A DNA stretch of 64,000 nt, taken from positions 52,585-116,584 of the forward strand of contig LJNK01000002.1 in the NCBI GenBank assembly GCA_001303025.1. Reading direction: 5' to 3'. Of the stretch, positions 47,630-56,553 are shown one piece after another. The stretch is from Deltaproteobacteria bacterium SG8_13. GTDB lineage: Bacteria; Desulfobacterota; Desulfobacteria; Desulfobacterales; SG8-13. Numbering within the stretch: the first letter of the stretch is position 1; every line of letters begins with the position of its first letter. The notes beneath the pieces are model-generated. The model saw nothing but the letters and a program-made list of their open reading frames with translations. It ran no database searches and was not told the DNA's origin. The position numbers and the translations under genes are program-made.

Positions 47630-48403
47630 ATGAAACTCAACGATCGAACGGCCCTGATCACCGGAGCGGCCAGTGGCATCGGACGGGCAACATCCCTTCT
47701 GTTCGCCACCGAGGGTGCCGCCGTCGTACTCTGTGATATCAACGATGAAGGCGGAAGCCAAACCGTCGAACAGATCCGCGCCGAAGGCGGCAGCGCCATT
47801 TACCTGCATGCAGATGTCTCCAGATCCGAAGATTGCCGCAAAATGGTGGAAACGGCGGAATCCAGATTTGGTGCCCTGCACATTCTGTTTAACAACGCCG
47901 GCATCATGCACAGCAAAGACGACAACGCCGAAGTCACCGAAGAAGAAATCTGGGACCTGACCATGGCCGTTAACCTCAAGAGCGTATTTCTGGGATGCAA
48001 GCACGGAATACCGGCCCTGAAACGTGCGGGAGGCGGCTCGATCATCAATACCGCCTCTTTCGTGGCCCAGCTGGGTGCCGCCACACCCCAGCTGGCATAC
48101 ACCGCCAGCAAAGGGGGAGTGCTGGCCATGACGCGGGAGCTGGCTGTTATTCATGCCCGGGAAAATATCCGGGTAAATGCCTTATGCCCCGGTCCTCTGC
48201 GCACCGAACTGCTCATGAAATTTTTGGACACCGAAGAAAAGCGCCAGCGGCGGTTGGTTCACATTCCCATGGGGCGCTTCGGCGAAGCAAAGGAGATGGC
48301 ACAGGCGGCCCTGTTTCTGGCTTCGGGAGATTCTTCCTATATTACCGGATCCACGTTCATGGTAGATGGCGGAATTACGGCAGCGTATGTCACCCCTGAA
48401 TAG
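47630..48403 (+). CDS. Short-chain dehydrogenase/reductase
   Basis: 257 residues. The cofactor motif is TGAASGIGRA, with NNAG and the catalytic Ser-Tyr-Lys (YTASKGG). It follows the ligase by two bases and AAAGGA, so it is translationally linked. NAD(P)-dependent oxidation of an alcohol group, for example of a gamma-glutamyl amino alcohol, is plausible. Its 3' end overlaps the convergent aldehyde dehydrogenase by 14 bases. Confidence 0.92.
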   Translation: MKLNDRTALITGAASGIGRATSLLFATEGAAVVLCDINDEGGSQTVEQIRAEGGSAIYLHADVSRSEDCRKMVETAESRFGALHILFNNAGIMHSKDDNAEVTEEEIWDLTMAVNLKSVFLGCKHGIPALKRAGGGSIINTASFVAQLGAATPQLAYTASKGGVLAMTRELAVIHARENIRVNALCPGPLRTELLMKFLDTEEKRQRRLVHIPMGRFGEAKEMAQAALFLASGDSSYITGSTFMVDGGITAAYVTPE

Positions 48404-49772
48404 GTCCCGTGCGGAAGTGGATGCTCTTGCAGCGGGTCAAATGGTGAAAGCCGTACCTGGATAGGCTCACGCCGAATCCACTTTCACCGACACCGGTCCA
48501 TGGCAATGCCGGGTCCAGATAGTCGCAGCGATTTTGATAAACGGTGCCGGTGTTGAGCCGGCTGGCAAACCACTCGGCCCGCCGCCGATCCGACGTCCAT
48601 ACCGATGCGGTCAGACCGTAGCGGGAAGCGTTCATCATTTTCAAGGCCTTCGCATCATTTTCCACAGGGCACACAGGCAGCACGGGCCCGAAATTTTCCT
48701 CCTGCATGATATCGGCATCGTTGGGGACATCGACCAGCAGGGTGGGCAGGTAGAAATTGCCCGGGGACTGGTCCATCCGTTTACCGCCCAGAACCATTCG
48801 AGCCCCTTGATCTTGTGCAGAGCGTATCTGCGCATCCAGCAGCTGTATGGTCGTGGAAGTTGCCAGCGGCCCCATGGTGACGGTTTTATCCAACGGGTCC
48901 CCGAGCCGATAGGTGGACATCACCTGACGAGCCTGATCGATAAAAGCGTCGTAATGCTTGCGGTGGACGTACACACGCTCAATGGCGCAACAGGACTGTC
49001 CGGCGTTGTAACACCCGCCGTCGACGATATTGGCAGTCGCAAATGCCAGATCCGCATCCTCGGCCACGTATGCAGGGTCCTTTCCGCCCAGCTCCAGACC
49101 CGCCGCAATCAGGCACTCAGCCACAGCCCGGTAGACCTCCCTGCCCCCCGGCACCGAGCCGGTGAACACCACATGGTCCAGAGCTCTGGTGCGAATGATC
49201 TTCAAGGTCTGTTTGTGGTTGAGGATCAGGTTTTGCACCAAACCAGGGACCTGCCCGCCGAAAGCCTTTTCGAAGTGGACACCGCACAGCGGTGTCTTGG
49301 CGCTGTGCTTGATCAGCACGCTGTTGCCGGCCGCTAAGGCGGGAACGATCACGTTGACTGCAATCAAGAGCGGATAGTTCCACGCGGCGATGTCCAGGAC
49401 CACACCGAGGGGTTCACGATCGATTCGGCGGTAAAAGCCCTCCAGGGGTGGGAGCAGATCGGATTCCAATGCCTGAGGCGCGATTTCCAGCATGGTATTT
49501 GCCCGTTCAAAAAACCCGCCGAACTCATTGTGCGATTGGGCGATGGGTTTGCCCATCTGACTGCTGATCTCTTCGGCAATTTGATCCCGGTGCGCCTCGA
49601 AATAGCTCAATCCCTCGCGGATGACAGCGATGCGGTCTTGAAGCGGCGTTCGGCGCCATTTCTCAAACGCTTGCCGTGCGCTTTGCAACTTAAGCTGAAT
49701 TTGCGGTTCGGTATCATAGGGAAGTTCTACATAGATTTTTTGGTCATAGGGATTGATCACTTTGAGCTGCAT
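48390..49772 (-). CDS. NAD(P)-dependent aldehyde dehydrogenase
   Basis: 460 residues. Catalytic Cys lies in GQSCCAIERV and catalytic Glu in LELGGKDPAYV; the NAD region includes AAWNYPLLIA. It oxidises an aldehyde to an acid. In the proposed pathway this would be the gamma-glutamyl aldehyde made by the dehydrogenase. AGGAG precedes the ATG. It is convergent with the short-chain dehydrogenase. Confidence 0.93.
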   Translation of the reverse strand: MQLKVINPYDQKIYVELPYDTEPQIQLKLQSARQAFEKWRRTPLQDRIAVIREGLSYFEAHRDQIAEEISSQMGKPIAQSHNEFGGFFERANTMLEIAPQALESDLLPPLEGFYRRIDREPLGVVLDIAAWNYPLLIAVNVIVPALAAGNSVLIKHSAKTPLCGVHFEKAFGGQVPGLVQNLILNHKQTLKIIRTRALDHVVFTGSVPGGREVYRAVAECLIAAGLELGGKDPAYVAEDADLAFATANIVDGGCYNAGQSCCAIERVYVHRKHYDAFIDQARQVMSTYRLGDPLDKTVTMGPLATSTTIQLLDAQIRSAQDQGARMVLGGKRMDQSPGNFYLPTLLVDVPNDADIMQEENFGPVLPVCPVENDAKALKMMNASRYGLTASVWTSDRRRAEWFASRLNTGTVYQNRCDYLDPALPWTGVGESGFGVSLSRYGFHHLTRCKSIHFRTGPIQG

Positions 49773-49981
49773 GACGGCACTCCTGTTGGCAAGGGGCGAG
49801 TGGCCTGTAAACTGCAGGTCTTTGGCCGTTGCAACCGCCTCGTCTTTTTATCGAATTCACCCGGTGCTTGTTTTCTGCCCACTTGGGCTCTCCCCGGTCA
49901 ATGGCCGCACGCTTGCAACGCGTCCGAGCAAAAACAATTCGCGGAAGGCTCGCCCGGCCAGACGGTACGGCATTTTCACCC

Positions 49982-50566
49982 TCAATCGATAAAACCCCGC
50001 ACATCCGTGACGAACATTCCGGCCCTACGGGCCGCTTCAAAACCGGCCTCGCCGTCTTCAAACACCTGGCAGGCCCCGGGAGCGACGTTCATGCGCCGGG
50101 CGGCCTCCAGAAAAATTTCCGGATTCGGTTTCGGGCGGACGTCATCATCGGAAGTCAGCACCGCCGCAAAGCAATCTGCGAGCCCGACCGACGCCAACGT
50201 CAACAGGACATTTTTGCGCGTACCGCCGGAAGCCACCGCCATCGGCAGCCTGCCCATGTATTGCCGCACAATGTCCGCAACCGGTTCGATCGGTTGGGTC
50301 CGGTGCAGCTTCCGCCCGGCTCTGCGGTTTTTCTCAACGGCAAAGGCCACGGGGTCGAGATGGTGGCCGTAGAGCCGGTTGAACCGTTCTATGATCTTGG
50401 CAGCCGGCATTCCCATGACGGTCTGCAAAAACTCCTCGGGGCACCGGATGCCATAGTCGGCGAAGGTGTCGCACCAGGCCTTGATGTGAATCGGCATGGT
50501 ATCTGCCAGGGTTCCATCACAGTCGAAAATCAGCGCTTTCACTCCCGGTAAAACTTGTATCACCAT
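49982..50566 (-). CDS. HAD-family phosphatase (beta-phosphoglucomutase type)
   Basis: 194 residues. HAD motif I is FDCDGTLADT, motif II AVASGG, and motifs III and IV KPNPEIF and FEDGEAGFEAARRAG. A four-helix cap lies after motif I. Sequence pattern resembles YqaB-like sugar phosphatases; the substrate is unknown. AAGGAG precedes ATG. It lies upstream of the aldehyde dehydrogenase on the same strand. Confidence 0.9.
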   Translation of the reverse strand: MVIQVLPGVKALIFDCDGTLADTMPIHIKAWCDTFADYGIRCPEEFLQTVMGMPAAKIIERFNRLYGHHLDPVAFAVEKNRRAGRKLHRTQPIEPVADIVRQYMGRLPMAVASGGTRKNVLLTLASVGLADCFAAVLTSDDDVRPKPNPEIFLEAARRMNVAPGACQVFEDGEAGFEAARRAGMFVTDVRGFID

Positions 50567-50851
50567 CGGACTCCTTCCGCTTCGTACCTATATCACATCT
50601 GCGCCGGTCAGCGAAACTATCCCATCACTCAAGGGGCGGGCCAATTCATTGTCAGCGGGAAGCAACAACCCGTGCAGCGCATGTTCGAACCAATTCATAT
50701 CTTTTACCAATTGTTGCGAAATGTTGCGGGAACACTCATGTCGATTCAGCGCCGAAACCGGCAGCCAACCTGACCAAGGCGGCAAAAACCTTCCGCAAAG
50801 GCCTCCGGCTTGTGTTGACACTGACTGCAATGATATGTAGTTGAATGAACA

Positions 50852-51451
50852 ATGAGCAACTACGCCGCTGTCATTCAAGACAACCTGGATCGCCTCTACA
50901 CCGGTTCCATTGCCCATTTCGAGCAGCATCTGCCTTGTGCCGCAGAGGGAGATCATTTGTTGTTCGAAGCGTTTGGCACCGCCTGCCGGATCACACCCCG
51001 GGGTATTTTTCTGAACGGGCAGCCGGAAGACGGTCCCCGCGGAATTGTCATTTCTCTCTATGCATTGCACCACAAAGCCGAGCAACCGGTCCTGGAACCG
51101 TTCCTTGCGTTCAAAGAAATGCCCGACAGTGGACCTTACGCTGCAGCATTTGCGCGGCACACCGAAACCATTCTGGTGCCGCATGTGCCGAAGATCGAAG
51201 CCGGTCGCAGCAACATACTCAAGGCCATGGCCGGAGCGGATGCGACCGGGCCCGCCAGCGGCGATATTTCCTTTCACGTTCGTCCGCTGCCGAAAATTAC
51301 CCTGCGCTACATATTTTACCGCGCAGATGAGGACTTTCCAGCTTCGGCGACCTGCCTGTTCTCCCATAATGCCTTGCGGTTTATACCGCTGGATGCTCTG
51401 GCCGATACGGCGGAATATACCTCCCGGCGGATTCTCGAACTTGCCGAATGA
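50852..51451 (+). CDS. DUF3786-like protein, function unknown
   Basis: 199 residues, no membrane segment or cysteine cluster. The central and C-terminal parts (GIVISLYALHH, LRFIPLDALADTAEYTSR) recall DUF3786 proteins of anaerobic Desulfobacterota. The ribosome site is weak. A long opposite-strand reading over the same bases is judged a shadow. It precedes the ABC transporter run by 165 bases. Confidence 0.65.
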   Translation: MSNYAAVIQDNLDRLYTGSIAHFEQHLPCAAEGDHLLFEAFGTACRITPRGIFLNGQPEDGPRGIVISLYALHHKAEQPVLEPFLAFKEMPDSGPYAAAFARHTETILVPHVPKIEAGRSNILKAMAGADATGPASGDISFHVRPLPKITLRYIFYRADEDFPASATCLFSHNALRFIPLDALADTAEYTSRRILELAE

Positions 51452-51616
51452 CCGCTTTATGCGTATATTCTTCAACGCCGCTGCGGGATGGGTGCCGGCC
51501 GAGCGGGATCTTGACAAGCAAAATCCATTTTATTATAGGGATGGCTTCCATATAACAGGCCGTTTCCATTGGGAAAGCGTCTGTGCACCAAATGACAGAG
51601 ATCAGAGGAGATCGTG

Positions 51617-52552
51617 ATGATCCACGTTGAAAATCTGACCAAGCACTACGACCAGGTCGCCGCGGTGGATCAGATCCACTTCGATATCCACAAGGGTGAG
51701 ATCGTGGGCCTGCTGGGTCCGAACGGCGCCGGAAAGACCACTACCTTGCGGATGCTGACCGGTTTTCTGCGACCCACCTCCGGCACGATCCGGGTGAAAG
51801 ACTTCACCGTCGAAAACCAGTCCCTCGAAATAAAAAAAATCATCGGTTACCTGCCGGAATCGGCGCCGCTGTATCCGGATATGCTCGTATTCGACTATTT
51901 GCGCTACGTGGCGAACATCCGCGCCATTCCCGCCGACCGCAACCTGTCGCGCATTCGCGAACTGGCCCGTCAGTGCGGACTGCAGGAGGTGATGCACAAA
52001 CCGATTGGAGAGCTTTCCAAAGGATACAAGCAGCGAGTCGGCCTGGCACACGCCATGATGAGCGACCCGGAAATCCTGATCCTGGACGAGCCGACCTCGG
52101 GACTCGACCCCAACCAGATCATCGAAATACGCGATATCATCAAACACATCGGAAAGGAGAAAACCGTCATCCTTTCCACCCACATCCTCAGCGAAGTGGA
52201 AGCCACCTGCGACCGGGTGGTCATCATCCACCAGGGTAAAATCGCAGCAGATGGGAACCTGCGGGAACTCAAGGAGTCCTCGGGCAACACGAATGTGATC
52301 CATCTGACGGTCCGCAACGCCCCCTTCGAAGAAATCGAGAAACAGATCTCATCGGTTGAGGGGGTAACCGGCATTGCCCGGCTCGAAGAAAGCAGCGATC
52401 AGGTAAGCGTCAAGCTGACCATCTCCTCCGGACAGGATCCGCGGGAAGAGATCTTTCGTAAAGTCAAACAGACCGACTGGGTACTGCTCGAGTTTTATCA
52501 GCAGACCCAGACCCTTGAAACCATATTCCGCGGGTTGACCAAGGAGAACTGA
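51617..52552 (+). CDS. ABC transporter ATPase (GldA/NosF-like)
   Basis: 311 residues. Walker A GPNGAGKTT, signature LSKGYKQRVGLA, Walker B LILDEPTSGLD, and a C-terminal tail of about 90 residues. It powers the ABC-2 permease encoded two bases downstream. I chose ATG 51617, with GAGGAG upstream; a GTG directly before it is also possible. Confidence 0.94.
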   Translation: MIHVENLTKHYDQVAAVDQIHFDIHKGEIVGLLGPNGAGKTTTLRMLTGFLRPTSGTIRVKDFTVENQSLEIKKIIGYLPESAPLYPDMLVFDYLRYVANIRAIPADRNLSRIRELARQCGLQEVMHKPIGELSKGYKQRVGLAHAMMSDPEILILDEPTSGLDPNQIIEIRDIIKHIGKEKTVILSTHILSEVEATCDRVVIIHQGKIAADGNLRELKESSGNTNVIHLTVRNAPFEEIEKQISSVEGVTGIARLEESSDQVSVKLTISSGQDPREEIFRKVKQTDWVLLEFYQQTQTLETIFRGLTKEN

Positions 52553-52553
52553 A

Positions 52554-53258
52554 ATGCACCAGGCTGTGTATATATTCCGCAAAGAGTTCGGCTCCTATTT
52601 TATCTCTCCGGTTGCCTATATCGTTATTTCCATCTTTCTGCTGGTAACCGGCTGGTTCTTTTTCTCCACCTTTTTCCTGCTGGACCAGGCCAACCTGCGA
52701 AACTTTTTTTCCATGTTGCCGGTAATCTTTGCCTTTGTCGTGCCGGCGGTAACCATGCGGCTGTTTTCAGAAGAGCTTAACGTCGGCTCCTACGAAACCC
52801 TGCTCACCCTGCCGGTGCGCTACGGTGAGGTCGTGCTGGGCAAATTTATGGCTGCGGTGGCATTTATCGGCGCCATGCTGGTACCGACCCTGGCCTATCC
52901 CTTAACGGTTTCTCTGCTGGGCCAGCTGGATTGGGGCCCGGTGGTGGGCGGCTACATAGGTGCAATTCTACTCGCGGCTGCATACGCAGCCATCGGCCTG
53001 TTCGCCTCGTCGTTAACCCGCAACCAGATTGTGGCGTTTATCATCGGCATGGCGATCTGCTTTACCCTGACCTTGATGGAGCGCATGCTGTTTTTCCTGC
53101 CCGAATCCCTTTTGGGAATTCTGTCATATGTCGGCACCTTTCCCCATTTTCAAAATATTTCCAAAGGAATCATCGATACACGAGATATCGTCTATTTTAT
53201 AAGCGTCAGCTTTATCGGGCTGTATGCCGCCCGCCTTGTCATCGAGGAAAAAAAGTAA
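52554..53258 (+). CDS. ABC-2 type permease (GldF-like)
   Basis: 234 residues with about six membrane helices. It begins with a short cytoplasmic helix (YIFRKEFGSYF) typical of the GldF group. AAGGAG lies inside the end of the ATPase gene. Together with the ATPase and the GldG-like gene it forms a three-gene transport system; exported substrate unknown. Confidence 0.9.
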   Translation: MHQAVYIFRKEFGSYFISPVAYIVISIFLLVTGWFFFSTFFLLDQANLRNFFSMLPVIFAFVVPAVTMRLFSEELNVGSYETLLTLPVRYGEVVLGKFMAAVAFIGAMLVPTLAYPLTVSLLGQLDWGPVVGGYIGAILLAAAYAAIGLFASSLTRNQIVAFIIGMAICFTLTLMERMLFFLPESLLGILSYVGTFPHFQNISKGIIDTRDIVYFISVSFIGLYAARLVIEEKK

Positions 53259-53271
53259 GGAGAGTCCTGCT

Positions 53272-55494
53272 ATGGTGGCGAAAGCCAGATCGCAGAAAAT
53301 CGCCAAATTCGCGATATATATGGTGGTAGTGGTGCTGGTGAACTTTGCGGCGGTAACGTTGTTTTACCGCATTGACCTTACCGCAAACCGCGCTTACTCG
53401 ATTTCAGCGGCCAGCCGACAGGTCGTGAGCACCCTGACAGAGCCGCTGACCATCAACGTGTTTTTCACCCGCAATCTTCCCGCACCCCACAACAACACGG
53501 AGCGCTATCTGCGCGACCTGCTGGAAGAGTATGCCATATACGCCAACCGCTACTTCAACTATCGATTCTACGATGTCAGCGCCGAGCAAGGCGATGTCGG
53601 TGCCATGGCCCGGTCAAACCAGGAATTGGCCCGCAGTTACGGCATCAATCCGATTCAGATCCAGGTTATCGATGAAGACCAGGTCAAGTTCCAGCAAGCC
53701 TATATGGGCCTTGTGATTCTGCACGGTGATCTGATCGAACGGATACCGACCATCACCGCCACGGATCAACTCGAATACCAGCTTACCACATCGATCACGA
53801 AGCTGAACCGAAAGATCAGCGCTCTGATGCGACTGCAGGGCAAGATCGACATCAAACTGTTTCTGTCCTCCTCACTGAAACAGGTGGCCGACCAAATCGG
53901 CCTGCCGGATTTGATGAGCCTGCCGCAAAAAATTGAAGAGGCGGTGAAACAGCTCAACCCCCGCTATTTCAACCTGCTCGAATTCCGATCCCTGGATCCT
54001 TCCATCGACGGGAACGCTGCGGAAGAACTCGAATCGAAGAAATACAATGTCCTGAGCCTGCGGTGGCCGAATATCGAAAAGGAAAACATTGCAGCGGGAA
54101 CCGGCTCCGTCGGTTTGGTACTCGAGCACGCAGAGCGCAATGCGCTGATTCCGATGATAACTGTTCTTCGGTTGCCGATAATCGGCACGCGCTATCAGAT
54201 GGTCGATCCGGATGAGCTGGAAAACCTCATCGCAGAAAGCATCGAATCGCTGATCGACATTAACGAAGACATCGGTTATCTCGCCGACAAGGGTACACTG
54301 CCCCTCAACAGGCCACCGGGCTTGCCCCCCGGTGCCCCCCAGTCGGAACCTGCCCTGACGGCCTTCCGCGACATCGTCTCACGGTCTTACAGCATTAAAA
54401 ATGTTTCTGTGGGAGACGGCAGCATTCCCTCCAATCTCGGCTGCCTTGTGGTTGCCCGACCGGTGGAAAAGTTCACCGACTACGAGCTGTTTGTCATCGA
54501 TCAATACCTGATGGGCGGCGGCAACCTGGCACTGTTCCTAGACGCTTTCAACGAGATCTTCCCTTCCGGTCCCCAGGGCATGGGGATGCCCCAGGGGCCC
54601 CGGTATGTGCCGTTGCAGACCGGTATTGAAAAGCTGCTCGAACATTACGGCCTTCGCATCCGGCCCGCCTATGTGATGGATAAAGAGAGCTACCGGCAGG
54701 AACTCCCGGACAGAATGGGCGGCGGTGATCGGCCGATCTATTTTGCACCGTTGATTCAACCCCGGATGGTCAACCATGATCTAGATTTCATGAAGAATAT
54801 CAAGAGCCTGGTTGCCGTCAAGGTATCACCGGTGGAGGCGATTGAAGATCGTGTCCGGCAAAACGAGCTCACCGGGCATCGCTTGTTTTCCTCTTCGGAA
54901 AGGTCCTGGGAGATGCGTGATCGGATCAATCTGAATCCCGAACTCATTTTTCCGCCGCAATCGGATAAGGATCTGCAGAGCTTTCCCCTTGCCTATCTGC
55001 TGGAGGGAGAGTTCCCCAGCTATTTTGAAGGCAAGTCGATTCCGGTAAAAACTGCAGCTGACGACACGGAAGACAGCAGCAAAGCTGAAACCGATTCTGA
55101 AGCAACCACCGCCGCCGATCAGCCGGCGAAGCCGCTTTCCGCGGAGATCGAAAGCCAGGGCGGATTCATCGCTCGGGGCAAACCGGGCAAAATCTTTTTG
55201 ATCGGCTCCTCGGAGATGATCGGAGACAATGTCATCGATCCCCAGGGTCAAAGCGCCAATGCCGTTTTCATCATGAACGTGATCGATGCCCTGAACAGCC
55301 GCAGCGACATAGCGGTGATGCGAGCGAAAAGACAGCAGCTCAATCCCCTGGATGAAACCGGGCCCGGGACGCGGACATTCGTAAAAGCCTTCAACATTGC
55401 CGGCCTGCCGGTGCTGGTGGTCAGTTTCGGCATCATCACCTGGTTTCGCAGGGCTTCCCGTAAAAGACGCATCCAGGAAATGTTTCAACGATAA
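53272..55494 (+). CDS. GldG-like ABC auxiliary protein
   Basis: 740 residues from the chosen start. An N-terminal membrane helix (about 15-35) is followed by a large soluble region of the ABC_transp_aux/GldG type (YDVSAEQGD, TATDQLEYQLTTSI, MGGGNLALFLDAF). A C-terminal membrane helix ends it. A low-complexity Asp, Ser, Glu and Ala stretch lies near residue 600. AAGGAG precedes ATG 53272. In Bacteroidetes the GldAFG proteins are tied to gliding; in this lineage the role is unknown. Confidence 0.85.
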   Translation: MVAKARSQKIAKFAIYMVVVVLVNFAAVTLFYRIDLTANRAYSISAASRQVVSTLTEPLTINVFFTRNLPAPHNNTERYLRDLLEEYAIYANRYFNYRFYDVSAEQGDVGAMARSNQELARSYGINPIQIQVIDEDQVKFQQAYMGLVILHGDLIERIPTITATDQLEYQLTTSITKLNRKISALMRLQGKIDIKLFLSSSLKQVADQIGLPDLMSLPQKIEEAVKQLNPRYFNLLEFRSLDPSIDGNAAEELESKKYNVLSLRWPNIEKENIAAGTGSVGLVLEHAERNALIPMITVLRLPIIGTRYQMVDPDELENLIAESIESLIDINEDIGYLADKGTLPLNRPPGLPPGAPQSEPALTAFRDIVSRSYSIKNVSVGDGSIPSNLGCLVVARPVEKFTDYELFVIDQYLMGGGNLALFLDAFNEIFPSGPQGMGMPQGPRYVPLQTGIEKLLEHYGLRIRPAYVMDKESYRQELPDRMGGGDRPIYFAPLIQPRMVNHDLDFMKNIKSLVAVKVSPVEAIEDRVRQNELTGHRLFSSSERSWEMRDRINLNPELIFPPQSDKDLQSFPLAYLLEGEFPSYFEGKSIPVKTAADDTEDSSKAETDSEATTAADQPAKPLSAEIESQGGFIARGKPGKIFLIGSSEMIGDNVIDPQGQSANAVFIMNVIDALNSRSDIAVMRAKRQQLNPLDETGPGTRTFVKAFNIAGLPVLVVSFGIITWFRRASRKRRIQEMFQR

Positions 55495-55565
55495 CCGCAA
55501 ATCCGGTTTCGGATCGAATGCCCAATTGAACCCGATTGAACGCAGCCAACGGGAAAGAATCGGCC

Positions 55566-56540
55566 ATGAAGTTGAAAAAAGAAATATTCATCCTTGCAGC
55601 CATCATCATCGGTTTGTCCATCTACCTGGTCGCCCGTAAACCCGACCGCGCCCTGTATGAATTGCCGAAGCTGCCGCCGGTGTCCGGCAGCGAGATCACT
55701 CGAATTGAAATCGGCGGACCGCGGGCGAATCTGGTGCTCAGCCGCAGCAATAACGACTGGATTGTCGGTGACGAGAAGTATCCGGCCGCAAAAAGCAAGG
55801 TGCAGCAGATGATCGACACGATCGAAGGACTCACGCTAACCGAATTGATTTCCACCACCGGTGACACGACCCGCTACGACTTGACGGCAGACAAGAAAAT
55901 CCGCGTCAAGGCATGGGCCGGCGACACCCTGCAGCGGGAGTTCGAGATCGGGAAAACAGCGCCTTCGTTCCGTCACACGTTCGTGCGGATCGCGGAAAAC
56001 CCCAATGTTTACAATGCACGGGATAACTTTCGCAGCAAATTCGACCAGGAGCTGGCGGATTTGCGTGACAATCAAGTGCTGTCGTTTCCCGTCAGCGAGA
56101 TCCGGCAGGTCCGGGTCACCAGAGGCGCCGGGTCCCTGTTGCTGGAGCGCAAAGAGGGTGCGCTGGAGCAAAGTGGTGCCCCCCAGGCTGAGGAAACGGC
56201 CGCCGCCCCGGTCAAGGCTGAAATGGTCTGGCAGACTTCTGAAGGCGCAAAGGCCAATCAGGCAAGACTCGATTCGTTTTTGACCACCCTGTCCCAGCTC
56301 GCCTGCGATTCGTATGTTGTCGATCGCGGTAAAAAAGATTTTTCCGCACCGATCTATCAGATCCGCGTAACCGGGTCACAGGATTACGAACTTGCCATTT
56401 TCGACAAGCTGGGCGAAGATGCCGATAAACATCCGGCGATCTCTTCCCAAAATGACTTTCCGTTTTTCCTGCCGGACTGGCAGGTTAAAAACCTGATGCC
56501 GGAATTTACAGACCTGCTGCAGGATTCGAAACCGGAATAA
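55566..56540 (+). CDS. DUF4340-type protein
   Basis: 324 residues with an N-terminal membrane anchor (about 6-22) and a repeated extracytoplasmic fold of the DUF4340 type (IGGPRANLVLSRSNNDWIV near the start). Proteins of this type usually follow GldG-like genes, as here, and probably work with that transporter. ATG 55566 is preceded by GGGAAAG. Confidence 0.82.
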   Translation: MKLKKEIFILAAIIIGLSIYLVARKPDRALYELPKLPPVSGSEITRIEIGGPRANLVLSRSNNDWIVGDEKYPAAKSKVQQMIDTIEGLTLTELISTTGDTTRYDLTADKKIRVKAWAGDTLQREFEIGKTAPSFRHTFVRIAENPNVYNARDNFRSKFDQELADLRDNQVLSFPVSEIRQVRVTRGAGSLLLERKEGALEQSGAPQAEETAAAPVKAEMVWQTSEGAKANQARLDSFLTTLSQLACDSYVVDRGKKDFSAPIYQIRVTGSQDYELAIFDKLGEDADKHPAISSQNDFPFFLPDWQVKNLMPEFTDLLQDSKPE

Positions 56541-56553
56541 GCCGCTTTATAGA

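Noticed and set aside
50588..51517. 309-codon minus-strand reading opposite the DUF3786-like gene
   Set aside because: Arg- and Gly-rich without motifs, whereas the plus-strand protein has an ordinary composition and family likeness.
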